A stretch of 32,384 nt of DNA from contig JAQQAR010000024.1 in the NCBI GenBank assembly GCA_028532765.1, forward strand, positions 1 through 32,384, in the 5' to 3' direction. The notes beneath the pieces were generated by a model that was given only the letters and a program-made list of their open reading frames with translations, searched no databases and was not told the DNA's origin. This DNA is from Sphaerochaetaceae bacterium (lineage in GTDB: Bacteria > Spirochaetota > Spirochaetia > Sphaerochaetales > Sphaerochaetaceae). Position 1 is the stretch's first letter. Each line of letters opens with the position of its first letter. This document shows positions 16,346 to 25,019 of this stretch, piece after piece. The translations under genes were made by a program, and so were the position numbers.

Positions 16346-16994
16346 GCTCTGCTTCCTTTTTCTTGGAGAGCATGTGCATTTGGTTGAGAATGCCAAGGAA
16401 GGCAAGGATTGCCCAAAGAGCAAAGAAGAGCCAGAACTGAAGATACCAGAAACGGGAAAGCAACCAGGCTACGATCAGGGAACCTGCGATGGCACTTTCC
16501 AGGGCCATGTAGGATTCAAATCGCGTGATACTGAGTGAGAGGATAACGACCAATGCCACCGCTGTTACGATAAAGCTTGGGGTAAGGGGAAGGAAGCTCA
16601 AGAGCAGGAAGAAGATGATAAGGCTCATCGAAACGGCGGTAAAGAGGGCTACCACCAGCTCGACGATCTTCTGTTTCTTCCTTGCAAGGAGGAACAGGAC
16701 CAGACCGCCAGAGGCAAAGGAGACCAGGTAGAGTAGTACACCACGATAATCAGAAGGATTGAAAAGGACATTCCAGAGCGATCTGAGGGGGGTGGGATCC
16801 TGCAGGACCTGCATGAAGGATTCCCTTCCATAGATCATCAAGGCAATGAAGAGAAAAACAATCGATCCTGAGACGACACTGCGAAGCCTTACAAGCAAGC
16901 TCTTGGACTTATACCCATAGAAACAGAGAAAGAAGCCTACAAGAAGGCCGATGAGCATTACAGGGGCACCGATGGTCGTTATTTCACTTTGCAT
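16338..16994 (-). CDS. Membrane protein of unknown function
   Basis: A 218-residue protein with about seven hydrophobic segments (near residues 10-27, 40-55, 84-103, 110-128, 132-150, 160-180, 185-205) and a basic C-terminus. I do not recognise a family. It resembles small integral membrane proteins of the DUF4203/TMEM198 type in layout only. It overlaps xseA by eight bases and probably heads the operon with xseA, xseB and purU. Its ATG has AAGGA upstream, but only 18 bases separate it from the T-tract of the ferredoxin terminator, so there is no room for its own promoter there. Confidence 0.7.
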   Translation of the reverse strand: MQSEITTIGAPVMLIGLLVGFFLCFYGYKSKSLLVRLRSVVSGSIVFLFIALMIYGRESFMQVLQDPTPLRSLWNVLFNPSDYRGVLLYLVSFASGGLVLFLLARKKQKIVELVVALFTAVSMSLIIFFLLLSFLPLTPSFIVTAVALVVILSLSITRFESYMALESAIAGSLIVAWLLSRFWYLQFWLFFALWAILAFLGILNQMHMLSKKKEAEHA

Positions 16995-17012
16995 GTATGT
17001 TCCTTCTCACGT

Positions 17013-17045
17013 AAAAAAAAAGAGACAGCAACATACGCTGTCTCT
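17013..17045 (-). terminator. Intrinsic terminator of the ferredoxin gene
   Basis: A nine-pair stem (17021-17029 with 17037-17045) and a seven-base loop, followed on the minus strand by eight T. It lies 17 bases past the ferredoxin stop and just before the next gene. Confidence 0.92.
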
Positions 17046-17062
17046 CAGTCTAAGTTGTAATC

Positions 17063-17242
<180 letters not shown>

Positions 17243-17265
17243 TTACTTCGTTTTCGTTGCTTCTG

Positions 17266-17294
17266 ACTATATACCTACTTGGTATTCAAGTCAA
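17266..17294 (-). promoter_or_regulatory. Promoter of the ferredoxin gene
   Basis: TTGACT (17294-17289), a 17-base spacer and TATAGT (17271-17266) read leftward, giving a leader of about 30 bases with AAGGAG. It is one of the best promoter matches in the window. Confidence 0.8.
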
Positions 17295-17348
17295 GGAATA
17301 TGAGAAAACTGTACTGATAGCGATGCTTACAAAACGATATCCTACTAT

Positions 17349-17369
17349 GGGTTATAAGTTATAAAACCC
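17349..17369. promoter_or_regulatory. Candidate Fur/PerR-like palindrome
   Basis: The imperfect palindrome has GGG and CCC arms around TTATAA-G-TTATAA (17352-17364). It resembles the PerR/Fur box (TTATAAT-N-ATTATAA) but has a 6-1-6 layout. It lies about 55 bases upstream of the ferredoxin -35 box and past the end of the membrane Fe-S gene. Function is a guess. Confidence 0.3.
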
Positions 17370-17395
17370 TAACAAATTTTAAGCAAGGATGCATG

Positions 17396-17425
17396 AAAAA
17401 TTACCCCCAACATAATTCTGGAGGT
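17396..17425 (-). terminator. Probable terminator of the Fe-S gene pair
   Basis: A six-pair GC-rich stem (17420-17425 with 17403-17408, one G-U) with an 11-base loop is followed on the minus strand by AATTTTT, eight bases past the stop of the membrane Fe-S gene. Confidence 0.55.
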
Positions 17426-17432
17426 ATGTACA

Positions 17433-18002
17433 TTATTCCTTCATCCAAGACAAGGCCTTGTCCTGGAGCGTCCCGATCGGACAGATGGCACACCACAGTC
17501 GGGGACGATAGATGAGGGCCAGGATGCTGGCGAGAATCGTGGTACTGAGCATCATCGAATAGAATCGATAGGAGAGATGCAAGAGGTATGATGGTACACT
17601 TACCTCCAGCAACTGTGGTAGGGGAAATAGCGGGATGGCAATGAAGAGACGTATGTACGGCATTGCTTCCATATTCCCCATGGCAATCTGGGTTGTAGAA
17701 CCAGCTATGAACATCAGATTCAGTCCAAAGTACCAAATCATGTAGTACTTTGCTTTACCGCTGGTGATGAATCGAGGATTTTTTCTCCAGTTGTGCTTTT
17801 TCCCTACCTGGTTGAGATAGCTTGCCCGTGGACAGTAGCGCTGGCACCATATCTTCTTACTAACCCTTGCAAGCAGGATGAAGGGAAGCGCCATGCAAAG
17901 AAGGGCAAGGTTTGCAAAGAGTATGGAGACAAAACCCAGTGAAAAATAGGCAAGGGTGATGATGAAAAGGCCTGGGAGCAATCCTCTGGAATGCTTGGTC
18001 AT
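17433..18002 (-). CDS. Membrane protein with CxxxCP Fe-S-type motifs (NapH/NosR-like)
   Basis: A 189-residue protein with about four or five membrane helices and two cysteine motifs placed near helix ends: CQRYCP (near residue 53) and CAICP near the C-terminus (about residue 174). Such CxxxCP pairs mark the polyferredoxin-like NapH/NosR/RdxA membrane proteins, thought to pass electrons across or along the membrane. A full 2[4Fe-4S] soluble domain is missing, but the gene directly upstream encodes one. The ATG at 18002 overlaps that gene's stop as ATGA and has a perfect AAGGAGG. The two products very likely form one redox complex; its electron donor and acceptor are unknown. Confidence 0.75.
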   Translation of the reverse strand: MTKHSRGLLPGLFIITLAYFSLGFVSILFANLALLCMALPFILLARVSKKIWCQRYCPRASYLNQVGKKHNWRKNPRFITSGKAKYYMIWYFGLNLMFIAGSTTQIAMGNMEAMPYIRLFIAIPLFPLPQLLEVSVPSYLLHLSYRFYSMMLSTTILASILALIYRPRLWCAICPIGTLQDKALSWMKE

Positions 18003-18253
18003 GCACCCTCCTTCCGTTTCATCTTCAGGGCTCCGGGAAAGCAGTAACGAGTACATTTACCGCAATCAGTACATTTCCTTTTGTCTACTTTCGGTGCTGC
18101 AAACCCTTTCTGGGTCAAGGCACCGGAAGGACAGACACCTACTGCTGGACAGCGGTGGTTCTGTGGACACCTGTGGGTGAGTACGGTCAATACTTTTGGC
18201 TCTTTAGGCCCTGCTGGTTTCAAACCAAAAAAAGATGCGATATCAAATGCCAT
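17999..18253 (-). CDS. Small 4Fe-4S ferredoxin-like protein, partner of the membrane Fe-S protein
   Basis: An 84-residue protein with a normal C-terminal cluster motif CTDCGKCTRYCFPGAL (CxxCxxCxxxC, residues about 60-75) and an N-terminal set with altered spacing, CPQNHRCPAVGVCPSGAL, where the first cysteines lie five apart. The second half is a regular [4Fe-4S] site; the first may hold a cluster with different geometry, as in some membrane-linked redox proteins. It is coupled by a 4-base overlap to the membrane Fe-S gene. AGGAAG precedes the ATG. A TTGACA at 18324-18319 could be its -35 box, but no good -10 follows. Confidence 0.8.
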   Translation of the reverse strand: MAFDIASFFGLKPAGPKEPKVLTVLTHRCPQNHRCPAVGVCPSGALTQKGFAAPKVDKRKCTDCGKCTRYCFPGALKMKRKEGA

Positions 18254-18377
18254 AGTGCTTTCTTCCTTGATAATTCTCTCGTGTATGATCCCAGAACCGT
18301 ATCTGAAAACAGATATTCTGTCAAATGGTTGTTAATAGCAAATATTGTGAACAACAAAAACCAGAATTGGGTTTCCC

Positions 18378-18406
18378 TTGCACAGAGGCTCTCTTGGATA
18401 TATAGT
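18378..18406 (+). promoter_or_regulatory. Promoter of the topoisomerase III gene
   Basis: TTGCAC (18378-18383), a 17-base spacer and TATAGT (18401-18406). Transcription should start near 18413, leaving a short leader with GGAGGAG before the TTG start. Confidence 0.75.
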
Positions 18407-18428
18407 CAGCCTCGTGGAGGAGTGAATC

Positions 18429-20750
18429 TTGAAACAATTGGTATTAGCTGAAAAGCCGAGCGTCGGAAGGGAACTCGGACGTGTCTTGCACTGTTGGAAA
18501 TCGGAGAAAGGATACCGCGAAGGGGATGACTATATCGTAACCTGGGCGCTTGGACACCTGGTTGAGCTTGCTCAACCTGCTGCCTATAGTGACCGCTATA
18601 AAAGATGGTCACTGAGGGATCTTCCGATGTTGCCCCCAGTCTTGAAACAGGAAGTGATCGAACAGAGCAAGGAACAATTTTCCGTGGTCAAGCAACTCAT
18701 CCAAAGAAAGGATGTTGATTCAGTGATCATTGCCACTGATGCAGGAAGGGAAGGCGAGTTGGTTGCACGATGGATCATGAAACTTGCAGACTACCAAGGA
18801 CCAGCCAAACGGCTTTGGATCAGCAGCCAGACCGAAGGGGCAATCAAGGAAGGATTCAGCAACCTCAAGGATGCAGCACTCTATGACGACTTGTATGCGG
18901 CGGCGGAGAGTCGTGCTGCTGCTGACTGGTATATAGGGATGAATGTCACCAGGGCGTTGACGTGTCACTACGATGCAAAGCTCTCAGCAGGGCGAGTGCA
19001 AACCCCAACCCTTGCCCTGATGACCCAGAAAGAGGATGAGATAGAAGCATTCAGTGGTCAGTTCTACTGGACACTCAAGGCCGACTTCACTGATTTTACT
19101 GCCTCCTATTACCCCACTGAGGACTCAATCAGGATCAATGATGAGAAGAGTGCCAAGCAGAAGGAGGCAGAGCTCACGGGAAAGACAGGGCAGGTTTTCT
19201 CCTTGGATACCGTTGAGCGCACTGAACAACCACCTCTTGCTTATGACCTGACAGAACTGCAACGGGATGCAAACAATCTCCTTGATTTCAGTGCGAAGGA
19301 GACACTCGATACCCTGCAGTCACTTTATGAACAGCACAAGATTGTGACCTATCCAAGAACTGACAGCCGCTACATTACCAGTGATATTGTATCCACACTG
19401 GAAAAGCGACTGCAGGCTCTTGATGCAACCCCGTTTGGGAGTCTTGCCAGCTCATACCGGATACAGGGGTATCGTGTCGACCAAGAGCGGTTTGTCCAGG
19501 ATCTGAAGGTAAGCGACCACCATGCAATCATCCCAACCGAGCAACGTGTTGATCTTGGCAGACTGAACGCCAGGGAGCGCGCTCTCTGGGAGTTGATCGT
19601 GCTTCGCTTCCTTGAAGTGCTCAGCAGCGATTACACCTACCGTACCACCACCCTGATCGCTGATGTGGAAGGTTCACGATTCAAGACCCGTCTTACCCTT
19701 CCTGTTGAGCAGGGATGGAGAGATGTTGCCCGTATAATCGGTAAACGCAGTGCCCAGCCTTCGATTACCGATGAGGAAGAGGCCAGTCCCTTCCTGCTCT
19801 CCCTGAAGGAGGGTGACCCACTGACCATCTCCAGTGTGAAGCTTAGAAGGCTTACCACTCCATCCCCTGCCAGGTACACGGAGGCAACACTGCTCTCTGC
19901 CATGGAACACGCAGGACGGTTTGTTGAGGACGCAAAACTGAAGAAACAGCTGGGAGGAGGGCTTGGAACTCCTGCAACCCGTGCAGACATCATCGAGAAG
20001 TTGATACAGAACCACTATGTCGAAAGACAGGGAAAGGAACTGGTTCCCACTCCCAAGGGAAGGGAGTTGGTTCGTCTTGCCCCTGAGGAGCTCCGCTCCC
20101 CTGAGCTGACCGGGCTCTGGGAGCAACGCCTGGGTGCGATTGCTGATGGCAAGGAGGATAGTCGTCGTTTCCTCGAGGATATCAAGACCCATGCAGTGAA
20201 ACTCGTTGATGAGGTCATCAAGAGCAGTGAGCTGTTCTCACCAAAATTCCCCGATGCAAAACAGTGTCCCTTCTGCAAGGGTCCCATGATGAAGGTAGTT
20301 GATGATATCGGCCAGAATCACTTTCTCTGTCAGCGGCTCTCCTGTTCCTATGAGGAAATGGAGATCAAGAAACGGGTCATGGTTCCAGGAAAGGAGAAAC
20401 CGGCAAAGGTAGTGGTGAAGGCCAAGAGTGTTAGTACTCCATCTGATGGGACCAAGAAACGTGTAGTACTGAAGAAATCTGTAACCAAGAAACCGGCAAT
20501 GCAAGCATTCTCCCTGCCTGATGATGACAAGGGGCCCAAGTTCACATGGGAGACTGTCATCGAGGTCGTTCGTCCAAGCAAGTTGGCCTTTCGTGGCCCA
20601 CGCAGGGATGAGCATCAGGACAGGGGAGGGTGGAAACCTCCTGTGCAGAATAAACATATAGTAGAGGATGTGCCTTCCAGTGGTGGGAGCTTTGCTGATT
20701 TCCTGAAGGCCAGTGAAGAACGAAAAAAACGCGATAAGAAAAGAAAATAG
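18429..20750 (+). CDS. topB: DNA topoisomerase III
   Basis: A type IA topoisomerase that passes single strands through a transient break and separates linked DNA at forks and recombination intermediates. The Toprim domain starts at residue 1 (LVLAEKPSVGREL) with ATDAGREGELVARW near 100-113; the active-site tyrosine is Y308 in YPRTDSRYIT; DAKLSAGRVQTPTLALM is another family block. At 773 residues it is longer than E. coli TopB (about 650) because of one C4-type zinc ribbon (CPFC near 612 and CQRLSC about 24 residues on) and a basic, lysine-rich tail that probably binds DNA. The start is TTG: GGAGGAG lies six bases upstream, similarity begins at once, and no ATG fits. It stands alone, divergent from the Fe-S pair. 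Confidence 0.94.
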   Translation: MKQLVLAEKPSVGRELGRVLHCWKSEKGYREGDDYIVTWALGHLVELAQPAAYSDRYKRWSLRDLPMLPPVLKQEVIEQSKEQFSVVKQLIQRKDVDSVIIATDAGREGELVARWIMKLADYQGPAKRLWISSQTEGAIKEGFSNLKDAALYDDLYAAAESRAAADWYIGMNVTRALTCHYDAKLSAGRVQTPTLALMTQKEDEIEAFSGQFYWTLKADFTDFTASYYPTEDSIRINDEKSAKQKEAELTGKTGQVFSLDTVERTEQPPLAYDLTELQRDANNLLDFSAKETLDTLQSLYEQHKIVTYPRTDSRYITSDIVSTLEKRLQALDATPFGSLASSYRIQGYRVDQERFVQDLKVSDHHAIIPTEQRVDLGRLNARERALWELIVLRFLEVLSSDYTYRTTTLIADVEGSRFKTRLTLPVEQGWRDVARIIGKRSAQPSITDEEEASPFLLSLKEGDPLTISSVKLRRLTTPSPARYTEATLLSAMEHAGRFVEDAKLKKQLGGGLGTPATRADIIEKLIQNHYVERQGKELVPTPKGRELVRLAPEELRSPELTGLWEQRLGAIADGKEDSRRFLEDIKTHAVKLVDEVIKSSELFSPKFPDAKQCPFCKGPMMKVVDDIGQNHFLCQRLSCSYEEMEIKKRVMVPGKEKPAKVVVKAKSVSTPSDGTKKRVVLKKSVTKKPAMQAFSLPDDDKGPKFTWETVIEVVRPSKLAFRGPRRDEHQDRGGWKPPVQNKHIVEDVPSSGGSFADFLKASEERKKRDKKRK

Positions 20751-20839
20751 GGCAATATTTGTTATAATAAAAACATTTTGTTAAACTATAGACATATTTG
20801 TAACTTTCTGCTACTCTTCCTGCATCACAGGAGGAGTGT

Positions 20840-21613
20840 ATGCGCGTAGGTATTGTTGGATTTGGGAAGATGGGGAAACTCATCCGCTCTGAAGCCTTGA
20901 AGCGGGGGCATACGATTGCCGCTGTTATTGACCCGATCTGTCAGGAGAGCGAAGTCACGGCAAATCAGGTCAGTAGCGAGCACTTGAGCGAGTGCGAAGT
21001 AGTCATCGATTTCACCCACCCCTCAGTGGTTGTGGATCATATCATCCTCTATGCAAAGCTCGGTATTCCTGCAGTCATCGGGACAACAGGCTGGTATGAC
21101 AGGATACCTGAACTGCAGGAGATCACAGCACAGTCTGATGGTGCCATCATCTATAGCGGAAACTACTCACTGGGAGTGGCGCTCTTCATGCAGGTGGTGA
21201 AGGAAGCCTCCAGACTCTTCGCCAAAAGCGGTCTCTATGATCCATTCCTGACAGAAATCCATCATGCTCAGAAGGCGGACAGTCCTTCAGGTACTGCAGA
21301 GATGCTGGGCTCCTTGGTGTTGGAAAACTATTCCAGCAAACGTTCAGTGGAGAAGGAGACCCTGCACCACAAGAGGGAGGACGAATCCATTCATCTTGCC
21401 TCAGTAAGGGGCGGCTGGGTTCCTGGAACACACACCGTGTATTTTGACAGCCCGCAAGATACGATCGAATTGACACATAGAGCCCGATCACGGGAAGGTT
21501 TTGCCGTAGGTGCTGTACAGGCAGCTGCCTGGATCGCATCAGGTCGCAAGGGATTCTTTAGCCTTGATGACATGCTCGAAGATGTATATCTATCAGTGGA
21601 GAAGACACAATGA
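20840..21613 (+). CDS. dapB: 4-hydroxy-tetrahydrodipicolinate reductase
   Basis: DapB reduces the DapA product with NAD(P)H to tetrahydrodipicolinate, the branch point of lysine and meso-diaminopimelate synthesis. The 257-residue protein starts with the nucleotide-binding GFGKMGKL (7-14) and contains the catalytic EIHHAQKADSPSGTA with its His pair and Lys. AGGAGG precedes the ATG at 20840. It is the first gene of a tightly packed operon; its stop overlaps the dapA start as ATGA. The 89 bases between topB and dapB are A/T-rich; they hold a TATAAT at 20764 but no matching -35, and no lysine riboswitch fits there. Confidence 0.96.
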   Translation: MRVGIVGFGKMGKLIRSEALKRGHTIAAVIDPICQESEVTANQVSSEHLSECEVVIDFTHPSVVVDHIILYAKLGIPAVIGTTGWYDRIPELQEITAQSDGAIIYSGNYSLGVALFMQVVKEASRLFAKSGLYDPFLTEIHHAQKADSPSGTAEMLGSLVLENYSSKRSVEKETLHHKREDESIHLASVRGGWVPGTHTVYFDSPQDTIELTHRARSREGFAVGAVQAAAWIASGRKGFFSLDDMLEDVYLSVEKTQ

Positions 21614-22521
21614 GAGACATTAATTTCAAAGGGGTACATACTGCCCTGATCACCCCATTCACCAAGAAGGACAATCTGGACGAAGAACGTCTGGAAGAAC
21701 TCATCGAAGCACAGATCACCAATGGCGTGAATGGTCTGGTTCCCTGTGGAACTACCGGGGAAAGCCCAACACTCAGTCACGATGAACATGACCAGATGAT
21801 CGCAATGACCGTCAAGTTTGCAAATGGCAGGGTTCCTGTCATTGCCGGTACAGGCTCAAATGCGACCAGTGAGGCAGTGAGGCTTTCCAGGCATGCACAG
21901 CAGGTTGGGGCAGACGCAGTACTCTTGGTCAATCCGTACTACAACAAGCCAACCCAGAAGGGGTTGTACTACCACTTCAAGGCAATTGCTGACAGTGTCG
22001 ATATCCCTTGTATCCTCTACAATATCAAGGGGAGAACCGGTGTAAACATTGAGACAGAGACCGTAAAGGCTCTCAGTGATGCGTGCTCCAACATCGTTGG
22101 AGTGAAGGAAGCCAGTGGAAGCCTGGAGCAGATGCGCTCTGTCATTGATGCAACCCATGGTAAGTTCCATGTACTCAGCGGAGATGACAATCTCTCCATT
22201 CCCTTGGTGGAAAGTGGTGGGGATGGTGTTGTGTCAGTTGCCTCAAACATTGCTCCCGGGTATATTTCAAAGATGATCCACTTGGCCCTCGAGGGGAAGT
22301 GGGAGCAGGCAAGGGAGATGGAAGCGAATCTCAGTGGTTTCTTCAAGGCATGTTTCCTGGAAACCAATCCGATTCCCATCAAGACGGCAATGGCCCGCTA
22401 TGGTTGGTGCGAGGAGTCCTTCAGGCTTCCCATCTGCACCTTTGAACGTGAAGAGAATAGAAATGCCCTCTACGAAGAGCTGGACAAGCTTGAAGCATTG
22501 GGTGCAATTATAAGGAGATAA
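21610..22521 (+). CDS. dapA: 4-hydroxy-tetrahydrodipicolinate synthase
   Basis: DapA condenses pyruvate with aspartate semialdehyde, the first committed step to lysine and DAP. At 303 residues it has family length, with PCGTTGESPTL near 39-49, the tyrosine of NPYYNKPTQKG near 117 and the Schiff-base lysine in VGVKEASG near 163. It overlaps dapB by four bases and its final codons hold the AAGGAG for dapL. Whether lysine feedback inhibition operates cannot be read safely from sequence. Confidence 0.96.
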   Translation: MRDINFKGVHTALITPFTKKDNLDEERLEELIEAQITNGVNGLVPCGTTGESPTLSHDEHDQMIAMTVKFANGRVPVIAGTGSNATSEAVRLSRHAQQVGADAVLLVNPYYNKPTQKGLYYHFKAIADSVDIPCILYNIKGRTGVNIETETVKALSDACSNIVGVKEASGSLEQMRSVIDATHGKFHVLSGDDNLSIPLVESGGDGVVSVASNIAPGYISKMIHLALEGKWEQAREMEANLSGFFKACFLETNPIPIKTAMARYGWCEESFRLPICTFEREENRNALYEELDKLEALGAIIRR

Positions 22522-22527
22522 GTGTAC

Positions 22528-23757
22528 ATGGCGACAATCAATACGAACTTCCAAAAGCTGGCGAGCGGATACCTCTTCCCTGAGATAGCCCGCAGGACCA
22601 AGGTATGGCAGGAATCGAACCCGGGAGTCGAGGTACTTCGCCTCGGCATCGGGAACACCACCGAAGCCCTTCCTCCTGCGGTCTGCGATGCAATGAAAGA
22701 GAAAATTGAGAAGCTCTCTGACCGTGAAACCTACTCAGGATATGGGGATGAGCAAGGTGATACAGCTCTTCGGGAAGCCTTGGTCCGTTACTATGGACGC
22801 TATGGTGTGGAACTCAAGAGCACGGAGTTTTTTGTAAGCGACGGAGCCAAGAGTGATGCTGCAAATATCCAGGATCTCTTTTCCTCTGAGAATGTCGTTG
22901 CTATTCAGGACCCAGCCTATCCAGTATATGTTGACAGTAATGTCGTCGGGGGAAGGACCGGCCTATTCAACAAGGAAATGGGTCTCTACGATGGATTTGT
23001 CTATCTCTCAAGTACAGAAGAGAATGGGTTCATACCCAGCCCTCCCCAGCAGAAAGTCGATCTTATCTATCTCTGCAGCCCGAACAATCCTACCGGTGCA
23101 GTAGCCACCCATGCACAGCTTAAGGCGTTTGTGGACTATGCAATCGAGCATAAGAGCATCATCATCTTCGACAGTGCCTATAGTGAGTATGTTACCGAGG
23201 AAGGCTACCCGAGAAGCATCTATGAGGTGGAAGGGGCAAAGCGTTGTGCTATTGAAATCAACAGTTTCTCCAAGTTCTCCGGTTTTACCGGTGTTCGTTT
23301 GGGGTGGACGATTGTTCCCGAGGAATTGGAGTGTGAGGATGCTCCCTCCGGTCTCTTGAACTCCATGTGGAACCGCAGGCAGTGCACCTTCTTCAATGGT
23401 GCTAGTAATATAGCTCAAAGTGGTGGGCTTGCGGCCTTGGAGGGTGATGGATACGACCAGAGCCGTGCCTTGGTCGAGTACTACCTCGAGAACGCCAGAA
23501 TCATACGGGAAGGACTGGAGAAAGTAGGCCTGAGAGTGTATGGTGGTGTAAATAGCCCGTACATCTGGGCAAAAACCCCGAATGGTATGGATAGCTGGGA
23601 GTTCTTCGATATCCTGCTCAACAAATGCCATGTAGTGGTAACTCCAGGTGGGGGATTCGGGCCATCAGGTGCAGCATTCGTCCGTGTTTCCTCCTATGGA
23701 CACCGTGAGAATGTAATCAAAGCCATGGCCCAGATAGAGGAGAACTTACAGGTATGA
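22528..23757 (+). CDS. dapL: LL-diaminopimelate aminotransferase
   Basis: DapL converts tetrahydrodipicolinate to LL-DAP in one PLP-dependent step using glutamate, bypassing the succinylase or acetylase enzymes DapC/D/E. The 409-residue fold type I aminotransferase has the expected blocks LRLGIGNTTEALP (about 34), YSGYGDEQGDTALREAL (about 71), YLCSPNNPTGAV (about 182) and the PLP lysine in NSFSKFSGFTGVRLGW (about 248). DapL is known in Chlamydia, Leptospira and other anaerobes. An in-frame GTG lies at 22522, but ATG 22528 matches the family start and keeps a better distance to AAGGAG. The stop overlaps lysA as ATGA. Confidence 0.95.
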   Translation: MATINTNFQKLASGYLFPEIARRTKVWQESNPGVEVLRLGIGNTTEALPPAVCDAMKEKIEKLSDRETYSGYGDEQGDTALREALVRYYGRYGVELKSTEFFVSDGAKSDAANIQDLFSSENVVAIQDPAYPVYVDSNVVGGRTGLFNKEMGLYDGFVYLSSTEENGFIPSPPQQKVDLIYLCSPNNPTGAVATHAQLKAFVDYAIEHKSIIIFDSAYSEYVTEEGYPRSIYEVEGAKRCAIEINSFSKFSGFTGVRLGWTIVPEELECEDAPSGLLNSMWNRRQCTFFNGASNIAQSGGLAALEGDGYDQSRALVEYYLENARIIREGLEKVGLRVYGGVNSPYIWAKTPNGMDSWEFFDILLNKCHVVVTPGGGFGPSGAAFVRVSSYGHRENVIKAMAQIEENLQV

Positions 23758-25019
23758 GTGAAAAAACACTTCCCATGGGGCATGGCGATTTGCTGGAACT
23801 CGCGTATCAGCTTCCCACTCCCTTCTATCTCTATGATGAGAGGGCCATCGTGGATAATGCCAGACGATTCAACCAGCTCTTTTCATGGGCTCCAGGATTT
23901 CGTAACTACTTCGCGGTAAAGGCCTGTCCTAATCCTACCATTCTCAAGCTTCTCGCCAAGGAAGGGTTTGGGGCTGACTGTTCCTCCCTTCCTGAGCTAT
24001 TGCTCAGCAAGGCAAGTGGGATCAGCGCTGAGAGGATCATGTTCACCAGCAATGATACCCCTGAAGAGGAGTTCCTTGCTGCCTATGAGCTTGGATCCAT
24101 CATCAATCTTGATGACATTACCCATATTGAGACACTTGAGAAAGCTATCGGAAAGGTGCCTGAGACCATCTGTTTCCGTTACAACCCGGGAAAGAACCGA
24201 ACAGGAAATGCAATCATCGGCAACCCAGTGGAAGCAAAGTATGGCTTGACGGATGAGCAGATAGTGGAGAGCTACCGAATCATGCAAGAGAAGGGTGTAA
24301 AGCACTTTGGCTTGCATACCATGGTTGCTTCAAACGAGCTTGATGGTTCCTACATTGTTGAGACGGCCAGGATGCTCTTTGACCTGGCGGTGAAAATCAA
24401 GAAGGAAACAGGAATTACCATCGAATTCATCGATATGGGTGGAGGCATTGGTATTCCCTACCGTCCTGATCAGGATGCAATGGATTTGCAGATGGTCAGC
24501 GATGGAATGAAGGCTCTCTACGATGAGATCATCGTACCTGCTGGTCTTGATCCTTTGCAGATTGTCTTTGAGTGCGGAAGGGTGATCACCGGTCCGTATG
24601 GATACCTGGTGAGCAAGGTCTTGCATGTCACCAAGAAGTACAAGGACTACATCGGACTCGATGCCTCCATGGCTGACTTGATGAGGCCTGCACTCTATGG
24701 TGCATACCACCACATCACCGTTGTAGGCAAGGGAAAAAAGAACCATGACCACCTCTATGATGTAACAGGCAGTCTCTGTGAGAACAACGACAAGTTTGCC
24801 ATCGACAGGCAGCTGCCCAAGGTTGAGCCTGGGGATGTCCTGGTACTGCATGATGCAGGAGCTCATGGCCATAGCATGGGATTCAACTATAATGCCAAGC
24901 TGCGCAGCGCTGAGTACCTGCTCAAGAGAGATGGATCGGTGAAGATGATCAGGCGGGCACAAACCTATGATGACTATGTGTCGACCCTTCGCTTCGATGG
25001 TGCTTCTGTGGAGGTTTGA
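23754..25019 (+). CDS. lysA: Diaminopimelate decarboxylase, divergent LysA branch
   Basis: A fold type III PLP decarboxylase that should turn meso-DAP into lysine. The PLP lysine is K56 in YFAVKACPNP, the phosphate-binding DMGGGIGIPYRP is near residue 229, and the second-subunit cysteine is C342 in SLCENND, where ordinary LysA has CESxD. The usual HxHIGSQ is replaced by LHTMVASNE near residue 188, and EPGR by ECGR. This marks a separate LysA-like branch that I recognise from other anaerobes. Position in the dap operon, with a 4-base overlap to dapL, makes DAP the likeliest substrate; D-ornithine or another diamino acid is the alternative. A meso-forming epimerase (DapF) is not in this window. 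Confidence 0.88.
   Translation: MSEKTLPMGHGDLLELAYQLPTPFYLYDERAIVDNARRFNQLFSWAPGFRNYFAVKACPNPTILKLLAKEGFGADCSSLPELLLSKASGISAERIMFTSNDTPEEEFLAAYELGSIINLDDITHIETLEKAIGKVPETICFRYNPGKNRTGNAIIGNPVEAKYGLTDEQIVESYRIMQEKGVKHFGLHTMVASNELDGSYIVETARMLFDLAVKIKKETGITIEFIDMGGGIGIPYRPDQDAMDLQMVSDGMKALYDEIIVPAGLDPLQIVFECGRVITGPYGYLVSKVLHVTKKYKDYIGLDASMADLMRPALYGAYHHITVVGKGKKNHDHLYDVTGSLCENNDKFAIDRQLPKVEPGDVLVLHDAGAHGHSMGFNYNAKLRSAEYLLKRDGSVKMIRRAQTYDDYVSTLRFDGASVEV

Noticed and set aside
20751-20839. Lysine riboswitch before dapB
   Set aside because: Only 89 bases of A/T-rich sequence lie between topB and dapB; a lysine riboswitch needs about 170 and its conserved junction motifs are absent.
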